This document shows positions 41,534-50,186 of a stretch of DNA of 64,000 nucleotides, one piece after another. The stretch is taken from positions 310,001 through 374,000 of the forward strand of contig NZ_JAPENY010000003.1 of the NCBI RefSeq assembly GCF_026341825.1, written 5' to 3'. The translations under genes and the position numbers were made by a program. Within the stretch, counting starts at the first letter, position 1. Each line of letters opens with the position of its first letter. The DNA is from Streptomyces sp. NBC_00620. GTDB lineage: Bacteria > Actinomycetota > Actinomycetes > Streptomycetales > Streptomycetaceae. The notes under the pieces were generated by a model. That model was not told where the DNA came from, did no database searches, and saw only the letters and a program-made list of their open reading frames with translations.

Positions 41534-42418
41534 ATGCACGAGGTGAGCGGGCCGGAAGAGGTGCGGGCCCGGCTGGAGAAGACCGGGTATCTCGTCGACG
41601 ACGGGCTGGCCGTGGCCTGCTTCCTGGCGCTGCGGCTGCACCGGCCGATCTTCTGCGAGGGCGACGCGGGCGTGGGCAAGACCGCGCTCGCCTCGGCCCT
41701 CGCGGAGGCGACCGGTGCCCCGTTGATCCGGCTTCAGTGCCACGAGGGGATCGACGCGTCCCAGGCGCTGTACGACTGGGACTTCCCGCGTCAGCTCCTC
41801 CATCTGCGGGCCGCCGAGGCGGCGGGCGTCACGGATGCCGACCGGCTCGAAGGGGAGCTGTACGACCGGCGGTTCCTCATCGCACGGCCTCTCCTCCAGG
41901 CCCTCGAGACCCAGCCGTCGGTGCTGCTCGTCGACGAAGTCGACCGCGCGGACGACGAGTTCGAGGCCTTTCTCCTTGAGCTGCTGTCGGAGTACGCGGT
42001 CACCATCCCCGAACTGGGCACGCTGCGCGCCGAGTCACCGCCGGTCGTGGTACTCACCTCGAACCGCACACGCGAGGTGCACGACGCGCTGAAACGCCGG
42101 TGCCTCTACCACTGGTTCGACCATCCCGGCTTCGACCGTGAACTCGCCATCGTGAGAAGGAGGTTGCCGGGTGTGACCGCCCGGCTGACCGAGCAGGTGA
42201 CCGCGCTGGTCCAGGCCCTGCGGTCCGAGGATCTCCTCAAGCCGCCCGGGGTGGCCGAGACCATCGACTGGGCCGAGGCTCTGGACGCGCTGGGCGCGAC
42301 CGAGGTGGACGCCGAGCTGGCGGTGACGACGCTGGGCTCGGTGCTGAAGTACCGGGAGGACGTGGAGCGGGCGCGCGGACTCGATCTGTCGGCGATCCTC
42401 GCGGCGCGAGGGGCGTGA
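41534..42418 (+). CDS. MoxR-family AAA+ ATPase (CoxD-like)
   Basis: 294 residues. Walker A 'CEGDAGVGKTALASALAE', Walker B 'VLLVDEVDRADDEFEAFLLE', sensor 'VVLTSNRTREVHDALKRRCL'. In Cox/Xdh-type operons this ATPase works with the VWA partner encoded next to insert or sulfurate the Cu/Mo centre of the large subunit. Starts 5 bp after the FAD-subunit stop; the stop overlaps the first GTG of the next gene. Confidence 0.9.
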   Translation: MHEVSGPEEVRARLEKTGYLVDDGLAVACFLALRLHRPIFCEGDAGVGKTALASALAEATGAPLIRLQCHEGIDASQALYDWDFPRQLLHLRAAEAAGVTDADRLEGELYDRRFLIARPLLQALETQPSVLLVDEVDRADDEFEAFLLELLSEYAVTIPELGTLRAESPPVVVLTSNRTREVHDALKRRCLYHWFDHPGFDRELAIVRRRLPGVTARLTEQVTALVQALRSEDLLKPPGVAETIDWAEALDALGATEVDAELAVTTLGSVLKYREDVERARGLDLSAILAARGA

Positions 42419-42434
42419 GGGGCGTGAGGGGCGT
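42408..42434. repeat. Three perfect 9-bp repeats at the coxD/coxE-like junction
   Basis: GAGGGGCGT occurs three times in tandem across the MoxR stop and the start of the VWA gene. Each copy supplies both a ribosome-site-like GAGGGG and a GTG, giving three alternative in-frame starts (42415, 42424, 42433). Confidence 0.7.
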
Positions 42435-43554
42435 GGCGCACCCACAGTCGGTCGACGCGTCCGCCGTCCTCGTCGGGTTCGCTCGCGCGTTGCGCGCGGC
42501 GGGTGTCGAGGCGGGGCCCGACCGTGTGCAGGCCTTCCTCGCCTCCCTCGGCGTCCTCGATCCCGGTGTGCGTTCCGACGTGTACTGGGCCGGGCGCCTC
42601 ACCCTGTGCGGGAGCCGGGACGACCTGGAGCGCTACGAGCGGGTCTTCGCGGGGTACTTCGACGCGAGGGCCGACGCGGCGCCGGCCCGGTTCGCTCCCC
42701 CGCCCCGGCTGCGGATGGCCGTACGCGATGCCGGTCCCGCTCCCCGGGAGGCGACTCGGGCCGAGGACGCCATGCCGACACCCGCGCTGGCCAGCTCCAC
42801 GGACGTACTGCGGCACCGCGACCTCGCCGGGCTGACCGCCGCCGAGAAGGAGCAACTACGGCTGCTGCTGGCCGCGTTCACGCTGCGCGGCGAGGTGCGG
42901 CGCACCGCACGGCGGCATCCGGCCCGGCGCGGGAGCGTCGATCCTCGGCGCACCGTACGGGAGTTGCTCAGGCGCGGCGGTGAACCGGCGCGGCTGCTAC
43001 GGCACGAACGGGCCGAGCGTCCGCGCCGGGTCGTGCTGCTCGTGGATGTGAGCGGCTCGATGGCGGCGTACGCCGACGCGCTGCTGCGCTTCGCGCACGC
43101 GGCGACACACGGCACCGCCCGTACGGAGGTGTTCACCATCGGCACACGCCTGACCCGGGTGACACGCGAGCTCGCGCATCGTGATCCCGACACGGCCATG
43201 GCGGCGCTCGCGGCGGCGGTCCCGGACTGGCGCGGCGGCACCCGGCTCGGTGAGATGCTGCGTGGGTTCCTCGACCGGTGGGGGCAGCGGGGCATGGCGC
43301 GCGGCGCGGTCGTGGTGCTGCTGTCGGACGGCTGGGAGCGTGGCGATCCTGCCCTGCTCGCGGGGCAGATGCGACGCTTGCACCGGCTCGCGCACCGGGT
43401 GATCTGGGCCAATCCGCGCAAGGCCCGGCCCGGTTACGCACCTCTGGCCGCCGGGATGGCGGCGGCGTTGCCGAGCGTGGACGCGTTCGTCGAGGGGCAC
43501 AGCCTGGCCGCGCTGGAGCGTCTGGCGATGGTGGTGAGAGGAGCGGATCCTTGA
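42415..43554 (+). CDS. VWA-domain protein (CoxE-like maturation factor)
   Basis: 379 residues from the first of three GTG codons, so the true N-terminus may be 3 or 6 residues shorter. The N-terminal half is the CoxE-like helical domain ('DPRRTVRELLRRGGEPARLL'). The C-terminal half is a von Willebrand A fold with the MIDAS motif 'LLVDVSGSMAAYADALLRFA', Thr and Asp in 'PDWRGGTRLGEMLRGF' and 'VVVLLSDGWERGDPALLAG'. Partner of the MoxR ATPase in maturation of the molybdenum enzyme; cytoplasmic. Confidence 0.88.
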   Translation: MRGVRGVAHPQSVDASAVLVGFARALRAAGVEAGPDRVQAFLASLGVLDPGVRSDVYWAGRLTLCGSRDDLERYERVFAGYFDARADAAPARFAPPPRLRMAVRDAGPAPREATRAEDAMPTPALASSTDVLRHRDLAGLTAAEKEQLRLLLAAFTLRGEVRRTARRHPARRGSVDPRRTVRELLRRGGEPARLLRHERAERPRRVVLLVDVSGSMAAYADALLRFAHAATHGTARTEVFTIGTRLTRVTRELAHRDPDTAMAALAAAVPDWRGGTRLGEMLRGFLDRWGQRGMARGAVVVLLSDGWERGDPALLAGQMRRLHRLAHRVIWANPRKARPGYAPLAAGMAAALPSVDAFVEGHSLAALERLAMVVRGADP

Positions 43555-43623
43555 GAGAGACGCACACTGGGACACACGCCGAGACGCACTCGGAGACGCG
43601 GTCCGCCGTGAAGGGAGCGAGCG

Positions 43624-44736
43624 ATGCGTGAGATCCTCCCGGCGCTGAACCGGTGGTATGCGGCGGGGTCCCCGTTCGGGCTGGCCACAGTGGTCGCCGT
43701 CAGCCGTAGCACGCCGCGCGATCCGGGCGCGGCCATGGGTGTGGGCCCCGGCGACGAGGCCGTGGGCAGTGTGTCCGGCGGCTGTGTCGAGGGGGCGGTG
43801 TTCGAGCTGGCCCAGGAGGTGGTGGAGTCCGGCGAGGCACGTCTTGAGACCTTCGGGTACAGCGACGAGGACGCCTTCGCCGTGGGGCTCACCTGCGGCG
43901 GCGAGATCACACTGCTCGTACGCCGGGTGTCGCGCGAGGACGATCCCACCTTCGGGGCGGTGGCCGAGTCGGTGGCCGCGGGCCGCCCGGTGACCGTGGC
44001 GACGGTGATCGACGGTCCGGCGCCGCGCGGGGCCACCCTCGCCGTGTGGCCGGACGAAGTGTCCGGCTCGCTCGGGTCGACCGGCCTGGACGTGGCCGTC
44101 ACAGCCGACGCACGAGGCGAACTGGCCCAGGGCGCCACCGGGCAACGGCACTACGGCCCGCACGGCGAACGCCGCGAGGACGACGTCACCGTCTTCCTCC
44201 ACTCCTTCGCGCCACCACCCCGCATGCTCGTCTTCGGCGCGATCGACTACGCCGCCGCCGTCGCCCGCATCGGCGACTTCCTCGGCTACCGGGTCACGGT
44301 CTGCGACGCCCGCCCGGTCTTCGCCACGCCGAAACGGTTCCCGGCGGGTGTGGAGGTCGTCGTCGACTGGCCGCACCGCTACCTGAAGAGCACGACCACG
44401 GACGACCGCACGGTGATCTGCGTCCTAACCCACGACCCGAAGTTCGACGTACCGCTCCTTGAGGAGGCACTGCGCCGCCCGGCCGCGTACATCGGGGCGA
44501 TGGGCAGCCGTCGGACCCACGACGACCGGATGAAGCGGCTGGTGGACGCCGGGTTCGGCGAGAGCGAACTGTCCCGGCTGCGCTCGCCGGTCGGGCTCGA
44601 CCTCGGGGCCCGCACACCCGAGGAGGTGGCCGTGTCCGTCGCCGCGGAGATCGTAGCCCTGCGGTGGGGCGGCAGCGGGGCTCCGCTCACGGCGACGGGC
44701 GGGGCGATTCATCCGGGGCGGTGGGCGACGACCTGA
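43624..44736 (+). CDS. XdhC/CoxF-family molybdenum cofactor chaperone
   Basis: 370 residues. The N-terminal XdhC domain has 'ATVVAVSRSTPRDPGAAMGV', 'VGSVSGGCVEGAVFELAQEV' and 'GLTCGGEITLLVRRV'. The C-terminal Rossmann-like domain has 'RMLVFGAIDYAAAVARIGDF' and 'AAYIGAMGSRRTHDDRMKRL'. XdhC proteins bind molybdopterin cofactor, promote its sulfuration and deliver it to the hydroxylase. Its place at the end of the operon and the GGGAG site support co-expression. The 69-bp gap before it contains repeated GAGACGC motifs. Confidence 0.9.
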   Translation: MREILPALNRWYAAGSPFGLATVVAVSRSTPRDPGAAMGVGPGDEAVGSVSGGCVEGAVFELAQEVVESGEARLETFGYSDEDAFAVGLTCGGEITLLVRRVSREDDPTFGAVAESVAAGRPVTVATVIDGPAPRGATLAVWPDEVSGSLGSTGLDVAVTADARGELAQGATGQRHYGPHGERREDDVTVFLHSFAPPPRMLVFGAIDYAAAVARIGDFLGYRVTVCDARPVFATPKRFPAGVEVVVDWPHRYLKSTTTDDRTVICVLTHDPKFDVPLLEEALRRPAAYIGAMGSRRTHDDRMKRLVDAGFGESELSRLRSPVGLDLGARTPEEVAVSVAAEIVALRWGGSGAPLTATGGAIHPGRWATT

Positions 44737-44737
44737 G

Positions 44738-45250
44738 TCAGGTGCGCGTGGGCAACCGGTGAAGGTGTACGTCCGTCAGCCGGCCGTCCGTCACCTGTGC
44801 CGTCATGTACGTGCAGTGGGGCTGGCGGCGGCGGTCGGTCGGGGAGCCGGGGTTGAGGAGCCGCAGGCCGGTGTCCGTGGTGGTGTCCCACGGGATGTGG
44901 CTGTGGCCGAAGACCAGGACGTCGAGGTCGGGAAAGCGGACCGCGCAGCGACGCTCGCGCCCCTCGGCGGCGCCGGTCTCATGGACGACTCCGAAGCGCA
45001 GGCCACCCAGCTCGGCACGGGCGACCTCGGGAAGGCGGGCGCGCAGGGCCGGGCCGTCGTTGTTGCCGTGGACCCCGATCAGCCTGGTCGACCGGCTCTC
45101 CAGAAGGTCGAGGGTCTCGATGTCCACCCAGTCACCGGCGTGGATCACGATGTCGGCGAGCGGAAGTTCGGCCAGAAGTGGCGCTGGGAGCTCTCGCGCA
45201 CGCTTGGGAAGGTGGGTGTCGGACATCAGGAGCAGACGCACGCGGCCCAC
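44738..45250 (-). CDS. Calcineurin-like metallophosphoesterase (YfcE type)
   Basis: 170 residues. All five metallophosphoesterase blocks are present: 'LLMSDTHLP' (DxH), 'IVIHAGDWVD' (GDxxD variant), 'LIGVHGNNDGPAL' (GNHD-like, NND), 'GVVHETGAAE' and 'VLVFGHSHIPWD' (GHxH). The YfcE/MJ0936-like group are small phosphodiesterases with two divalent metals. The GTG at 45250 has no clear ribosome site; the GTG three codons later or the ATG nine codons in (in 'LLMSD') could be used. Convergent with xdhC, stops 1 bp apart. Confidence 0.85.
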   Translation of the reverse strand: MGRVRLLLMSDTHLPKRARELPAPLLAELPLADIVIHAGDWVDIETLDLLESRSTRLIGVHGNNDGPALRARLPEVARAELGGLRFGVVHETGAAEGRERRCAVRFPDLDVLVFGHSHIPWDTTTDTGLRLLNPGSPTDRRRQPHCTYMTAQVTDGRLTDVHLHRLPTRT

Positions 45251-45326
45251 CGTAGTGGGACGTCAGCCCGGACCGTAGCGGGACGTCGGTCCAGCAGGAT
45301 TTGGCTAGTCCAGGAGGATTTCGCTC
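45249..45326. repeat. Two nested tandem duplications around the SpoIIE 3' end
   Basis: 23-bp units at 45249-45271 and 45272-45294 match at 19 positions. Overlapping them, 19-bp units at 45289-45307 and 45308-45326 match at 16 positions. The latter duplicates the last codons of the downstream-reading phosphatase gene, with its TAG at 45305-45307 between copies. Confidence 0.65.
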
Positions 45327-47746
45327 CACACCTGCTTGCCCCCGCTGACCGGCACCGTCCCCCAAGCCGCCGACATCGCCTCGACGAGGAGGATGCCGCG
45401 TCCGCCGGTGGCCTCCCAGCCGATGCTGGTGGGCTTGATCGGCGTACGGGGTGAGTTGTCGGCGACCGCGATTCTGAAGCGGTTGTTGATGAGGGTGAGG
45501 TCGAGCCTGACCTGTCCGTCGGTGTGGACGAGGGCGTTGGTGACGAGTTCGGAGACGACGAGGAGCGCGGCGTCCGCCTCGCCCGCCACGCCCCAGGAGC
45601 GCAGGGTGCGCCGGGTGAAGCGGCGGGCGTGCCGGACCGCCTCGGGGACGCGCCAGACCGTCCAGCTCTCGCGGAGCGGGCGCAGCGCCATGCCGTCGTA
45701 GCGCATGAGGAGGAGGGCGACGTCGTCGCTGCGGTTGGCACCGGCGAGGAGTCGGTCGGCCACGAGTCCGAGGTGGGCCGGGTCGGAGGCTGCCAGCTCT
45801 CCGGCGAGCCGGTCCAGGCCGTCTTCGATGTCGACCACGGCGGACTCGACGAGACCGTCCGTGGTCAGGGCGACGATCGTGCCGGGCGGCAGGCGCAGCG
45901 GGCTCATGGGGAAGTCGGCCTGGGTGAGGACGCCGAGCGGCGGGCCGCCTTCGGACCAGGCGATCTGCGTTCCGCCGTCCGGGTGACGCAGGACCGGGGG
46001 AAGATGCCCGGCGCGCACGCACCAGGCGGAGCCCTCCTCCATGTCGACGTCGACATAGCAGCAGGTCGCGAAGAGGTCGGTCTCCAGGTCCATGAGGAGG
46101 CGGTTGGCGTGCGAGACCACGACGTCCGGGGGGTGTCCCTCGACGGCGTACGCGCGCAGGGCCGTCCGCATCTGGCCCATGAGGGTCGCGGCCGAGGCGT
46201 TGTGGCCCTGGACGTCTCCGATGACGAGGGCGACGTGGTTGTCGGGCAGCGGGATCACGTCGTACCAGTCGCCGCCGACCTCCAGGCCCGACGTGGTGGG
46301 CAGATAGCGGGCGACGGCGACCGCGCCGGGCAGCTTGGGCAGGCGGCGCGGGAGCAGGGTGCGCTGGAGCATGCCGATCAGTTCGTGTTCGGCGTCGAAG
46401 GCGTGGGCGCGCATCAGGGCCTGGCCGGTGAGGCCCGCAGCGGCGGTGAGCAGGGCGCGTTCGTCGGCGCCGAAGTCGTGCGGGCTGTCCCAGCCGATCA
46501 GGCAGGCGCCGGCGATGCGTCCGGCAGCGGGCAGCGGCAGGACGGCGAGGCCGCCGGGGCCCACGTCGGCGAGGGCGGGTTCCAGGTCCGTCCCGGCGGG
46601 CCAGATCGCGGCGCGCCCCTCGCTCAGGGCCGCGGCGAGCGTCGGCATGGCGCGTACGGGCGCGTCGGGCCAGTCCGAGCGCCACTCGGTCCGCCACATC
46701 TCGGGCCAGGCCTCCGGCTCGGGCGGGTCCAGGACGGTGACGATGAGACGGTCCCCCTCGAGTTCCGCTACGGCGATCCGGTCGGCCTGGAGGGGCTTGC
46801 GCAGGGCGGCGACCACGGCCCTGCCGACGTCGCGGACGGTGCCGGCGGTGGCCAGGGCGGCGGCGAGCCGCTGGACGCGGGCCACCTCGTTGCCGCCGGA
46901 GCGCAGCTTGGAGGCATCGGAGACGGTGCCCACGAGCCGTGCCGGGCGGCCCTCGCCGCCGGGCAGGAGGTGTCCGCGCAGCCGCAGCCACTTCTGCTCG
47001 CCGGACGGCTGGAGGATCCGGAACTCCAGCTCGCGGTCACCGATGGACATGTGGTCCGCCTCCACCACGGACATCAGTGAGGGCAGGTCCTCCGGAACCG
47101 TCAGTGACAGCAGTGTCTCCACCTTGCCGTCGAAGTCGGCCGGGCTCAGACCGAACAGCTCCAGCATCTCCTCGTCGACCTCGACGCGTCCGCTGTCCAT
47201 GGCGAGGCTGAAGGAGCTGGCGGGCAACTCGTCGGTGCCCGTCTCCGGGGCGGGCGGCGGACAGACGACGGCCTCGGCGATCAGGCCCAGGCAGTCCCGG
47301 TCCTCGGGGTCGAAGCCGTCCGGGTGCTCGCTGACGGCGAGCAGACAGCCGTCGTCGCGCAGGGGCAGGGCGGCCAGCCAGAAGTCCTGGGAGGGCAGTC
47401 GCCGGGCGTCCGCCTGGCGGCCGACCTCCTCGGGGCCGAGCCAGAGCGCCCTGCCGGAGCGGTGCGCGTCCGCCGCCGGGGATCCGCCGGTGACGGGGTA
47501 GCTGTCGCGCAGCCCGTAGAGGGTTCTCGGCACGCCCGCCGACTCGGCGAGGCTCAGTTCGCCGCCGTTCGGGTCCGACGCGTACACCGCGACGACGCTC
47601 GCGCCGGTGAAGACGAGGGCCTGTTCGAGGACTCGGCGCAGCCGCTCACGGGGGTTCAGGTCGGTCGTGAGCGTCTTGAGGGCAAGTTCGGCACGCGGCG
47701 TGCGCGTTCTCCGTCCCGCAGCGTCCTCACTGACCACGTCCGTCAT
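45305..47746 (-). CDS. SpoIIE-type PP2C phosphatase with GAF/PAS sensors and HATPase domain
   Basis: 813 residues. Order: N-terminal GAF (~35-165), PAS (~180-290, 'FSLAMDSGRVEVDEEMLELF'), a second GAF (~300-440), SpoIIE PP2C domain (~450-670: 'EVGGDWYDVIPLPDNHVALV', 'GDVQGHNASAATLMGQM', 'ALTTDGLVESAVVDIEDGLD') and a C-terminal anti-sigma-type HATPase ('VVSELVTNALVHTDGQVRLD', 'GGRGILLVEAMSAAWG'). Such proteins link redox or ligand sensing to dephosphorylation of anti-anti-sigma factors and to an RsbW-like kinase in one polypeptide. Divergent from a phosphatase of the same family. Confidence 0.9.
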   Translation of the reverse strand: MTDVVSEDAAGRRTRTPRAELALKTLTTDLNPRERLRRVLEQALVFTGASVVAVYASDPNGGELSLAESAGVPRTLYGLRDSYPVTGGSPAADAHRSGRALWLGPEEVGRQADARRLPSQDFWLAALPLRDDGCLLAVSEHPDGFDPEDRDCLGLIAEAVVCPPPAPETGTDELPASSFSLAMDSGRVEVDEEMLELFGLSPADFDGKVETLLSLTVPEDLPSLMSVVEADHMSIGDRELEFRILQPSGEQKWLRLRGHLLPGGEGRPARLVGTVSDASKLRSGGNEVARVQRLAAALATAGTVRDVGRAVVAALRKPLQADRIAVAELEGDRLIVTVLDPPEPEAWPEMWRTEWRSDWPDAPVRAMPTLAAALSEGRAAIWPAGTDLEPALADVGPGGLAVLPLPAAGRIAGACLIGWDSPHDFGADERALLTAAAGLTGQALMRAHAFDAEHELIGMLQRTLLPRRLPKLPGAVAVARYLPTTSGLEVGGDWYDVIPLPDNHVALVIGDVQGHNASAATLMGQMRTALRAYAVEGHPPDVVVSHANRLLMDLETDLFATCCYVDVDMEEGSAWCVRAGHLPPVLRHPDGGTQIAWSEGGPPLGVLTQADFPMSPLRLPPGTIVALTTDGLVESAVVDIEDGLDRLAGELAASDPAHLGLVADRLLAGANRSDDVALLLMRYDGMALRPLRESWTVWRVPEAVRHARRFTRRTLRSWGVAGEADAALLVVSELVTNALVHTDGQVRLDLTLINNRFRIAVADNSPRTPIKPTSIGWEATGGRGILLVEAMSAAWGTVPVSGGKQVWSEILLD

Positions 47747-47930
47747 TACAGCGCTTCCGGGGCTCCGGCGCAGCCCCTGTGACCGTTCCCGGCACGTCAG
47801 GCCCCCGGCAAAGCCCGCTGTCAGGGCGGCGTGGCGTCGTGGACGGCCCGCTCGCCGTGCGCGAAGAGCCGCCAGGAGAGAGCCTTGACCCCTGGGACCT
47901 GATCACGCGGCCTGCGAGGAGGTGGTCGGC

Positions 47931-50075
47931 GTGTCCGTCTCGCAGGGTTTCGGGCAGGCACCGGCCACTCGACCGGCGCCGGTCGGACAACCGCTGCTGT
48001 CACTGGCGCTGGCCGCGATGATGGACGAGGTCCAGGCACACTCCGGCGCCGTATATCTGCTGGCGCCCGGCGAACCGGTCCTGGAGATGGCGGTGATGGC
48101 GGGGCTGCCCAGGGCCTTCGCCGCCCCGTGGGAGCGGGTGGGGCTCAGCGCGCCGATCCCGGTCGCCGAGGCGGCACGCGAGCGGCGGCTGATCTGGGTC
48201 AGCGGTGAGGAGCAGATGGCCGGCCGCTATCCACGGGTCGCCGTGGTGCTGCCGTATCCCTTCGCGCTGGCCGCACTCCCGGTGGCCACCGGGAACACGG
48301 TGTACGGCGCCGTCTTCGTGACCTGGCCCGGATCGCATCCGCCCGAGCTGTCGGACCGGGAACGCGGCCAGCTCACCGCGGCCTGCGACCGGCTCGCGCT
48401 GCGCCTGGAGCGGGCCGCCGCCGCGCACCACCCGGTGCACCCCGAGCCGGATCTGCTCGGGCCGGCCTCCGGGGCGAACGTGTCCGGCACGCTCGGCACG
48501 GTGGAGGCGGCACAGATGGTGGCGCGGCTGCCGTACGGACTGTGCGCGCTGGATCTGCACGGGCGCGTCAACTACGCCAACGAGGCGACGGCCGAGCTGC
48601 TCGACGTCCCGGTCAGCGGTCTGCTGGGCACCCAGTTGTGGGCGTCCGTGCCCTGGCTCAACGACCCCGTCTACGAGGACCGCTACCGGGCCGCGCTGCT
48701 CAGCCAGCACGTGACGTCCTTCGTGGCGCTGCGGCCGCCCGGCGACTGGCTGTCGTTCCGGCTGTATCCCAGTACGAACGGGCTGAGCGTGCGGATCTCG
48801 CGGGCCCGGGCGGTGTCCGAGATGAGGCGCACCGACCCGGGGGACAGCGACGACACCCGTCCCGGCCTGGTGACCATCTCCCATGTACTGAGCCTCGCCA
48901 GCGCGCTGACGGAGGCGGCGAGCGTGCAGGACGTGGTGCAGCTGGTCGCCGACGAGATCGCCCCCGCCGTGGGCAGTCAGGCCCTGGTGGTGCTCGGCAC
49001 GCAGGCCGGACGCCTGCACGTGCTCGGGCACCGGGGATACCCGGACGCCCATGTGGTGGAGCGCTTCGACGGGCTGCCGCTCGACGCGCAGACCCCCGGT
49101 ACCCAGACGCTGAACACCGGTGTTCCGGCCTTCTTCGACTCCCGTGAGCAGCTGGAGCGCCTCTATCCGTCCCGGCACACGACACCCGACGGCATGGAGG
49201 CGTGGGCGTATCTGCCGCTCATCGCGTCCGGGCGCCCGGTGGGCGTCTGCGTCCTCGCGTACACGGAACGGCATGCGTTCCCGGCGGACGAGCGTGCCGT
49301 GCTGACGAGTCTGGGCGGTCTGATCGCGCAGGCGCTGGCGCGGGCCCTTCTCTACGACGCCAAGCTCCGGCTCGCCCACGGTCTGCAGGCCGCGCTGCTG
49401 CCGCACTCGCTGCCGTCGGTGCCCTCGATCGAGGCGGCCGCGCGCTATCTCCCGGCCACCCAGGGCATGGACATCGGCGGGGACTTCTACGATCTGGTGC
49501 TCTCGCAGGGCCGGGCCGCGGCTGTGATCGGTGACGTACAGGGGCACAACGTCACGGCAGCGGGCCTGATGGGGCAGATCCGTACGGCCGTCCGTGCGTA
49601 CACGACCGTCGGCCAGCCGCCCGAGGAGGTCATGCGGAGCACCAACCGGCTGCTCATCGACCTGGGCAGTGAACTGTTCGCCAGCTGTCTCTATCTGCGG
49701 CTCGAACCCGCGCGCGGGGTGGCCGTCATGGCGCGTGCGGGCCACCCGCCTCCACTGCTGCGGCGGCCGGACGGCAAGGTCCGCGTGCTCGACCTGGCCG
49801 GAGGGCCGCTGCTCGGGATCGACGCGGAGGCGACGTATCCGACGACCGAGGTCCCGCTCGGCCCCGGTTCGGTGCTCGCCCTCTACACCGACGGGCTGAT
49901 CGAGTCCCCCGGCGTCGACATCGAGGACGCCATCGCCCGCCTCGGGCGACGGCTAGCCGAGTACGGAGACCAGCCGCTCGACGTACTGGCCGACAGCCTC
50001 GTACAGCAGGAGGACGCGGCGGCGCAGGAGCGGCCCGACGATGTCGCGCTGCTGCTCCTGCGGGCACGCGGCTGA
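47931..50075 (+). CDS. SpoIIE-type PP2C phosphatase with GAF/PAS sensors
   Basis: 714 residues from GTG 47931, placed 8 nt after GGAGG. Order: GAF (~10-155), PAS (~180-290: 'LPYGLCALDLHGRVNYANEA'), GAF (~310-460), then SpoIIE PP2C (~475-705: 'DIGGDFYDLVLSQGRAAAVI', 'GDVQGHNVTAAGLMGQIRTA', 'ALYTDGLIESPGVDIEDAIA'). It lacks the HATPase domain of its divergent neighbour. Likely a sensor phosphatase for an anti-sigma-factor antagonist. A strong terminator follows. Confidence 0.9.
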   Translation: MSVSQGFGQAPATRPAPVGQPLLSLALAAMMDEVQAHSGAVYLLAPGEPVLEMAVMAGLPRAFAAPWERVGLSAPIPVAEAARERRLIWVSGEEQMAGRYPRVAVVLPYPFALAALPVATGNTVYGAVFVTWPGSHPPELSDRERGQLTAACDRLALRLERAAAAHHPVHPEPDLLGPASGANVSGTLGTVEAAQMVARLPYGLCALDLHGRVNYANEATAELLDVPVSGLLGTQLWASVPWLNDPVYEDRYRAALLSQHVTSFVALRPPGDWLSFRLYPSTNGLSVRISRARAVSEMRRTDPGDSDDTRPGLVTISHVLSLASALTEAASVQDVVQLVADEIAPAVGSQALVVLGTQAGRLHVLGHRGYPDAHVVERFDGLPLDAQTPGTQTLNTGVPAFFDSREQLERLYPSRHTTPDGMEAWAYLPLIASGRPVGVCVLAYTERHAFPADERAVLTSLGGLIAQALARALLYDAKLRLAHGLQAALLPHSLPSVPSIEAAARYLPATQGMDIGGDFYDLVLSQGRAAAVIGDVQGHNVTAAGLMGQIRTAVRAYTTVGQPPEEVMRSTNRLLIDLGSELFASCLYLRLEPARGVAVMARAGHPPPLLRRPDGKVRVLDLAGGPLLGIDAEATYPTTEVPLGPGSVLALYTDGLIESPGVDIEDAIARLGRRLAEYGDQPLDVLADSLVQQEDAAAQERPDDVALLLLRARG

Positions 50076-50084
50076 ACGCGGAGC

Positions 50085-50114
50085 GGTCCGGCCCTCCCGC
50101 CGGAGGGCCGGACC
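50085..50114 (+). terminator. Terminator after the SpoIIE gene
   Basis: Perfect 13-bp stem (50085-50097 with 50102-50114; arms begin GGTCCGGCC) with a CGCC loop followed by TTT. Confidence 0.88.
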
Positions 50115-50186
50115 TTTCCACTGCCGACCGGGACCGCTGTGTTCCGCGGCCGGGTCAGTGGCTGTGGGTCACCGGTGCCTGGGGTG

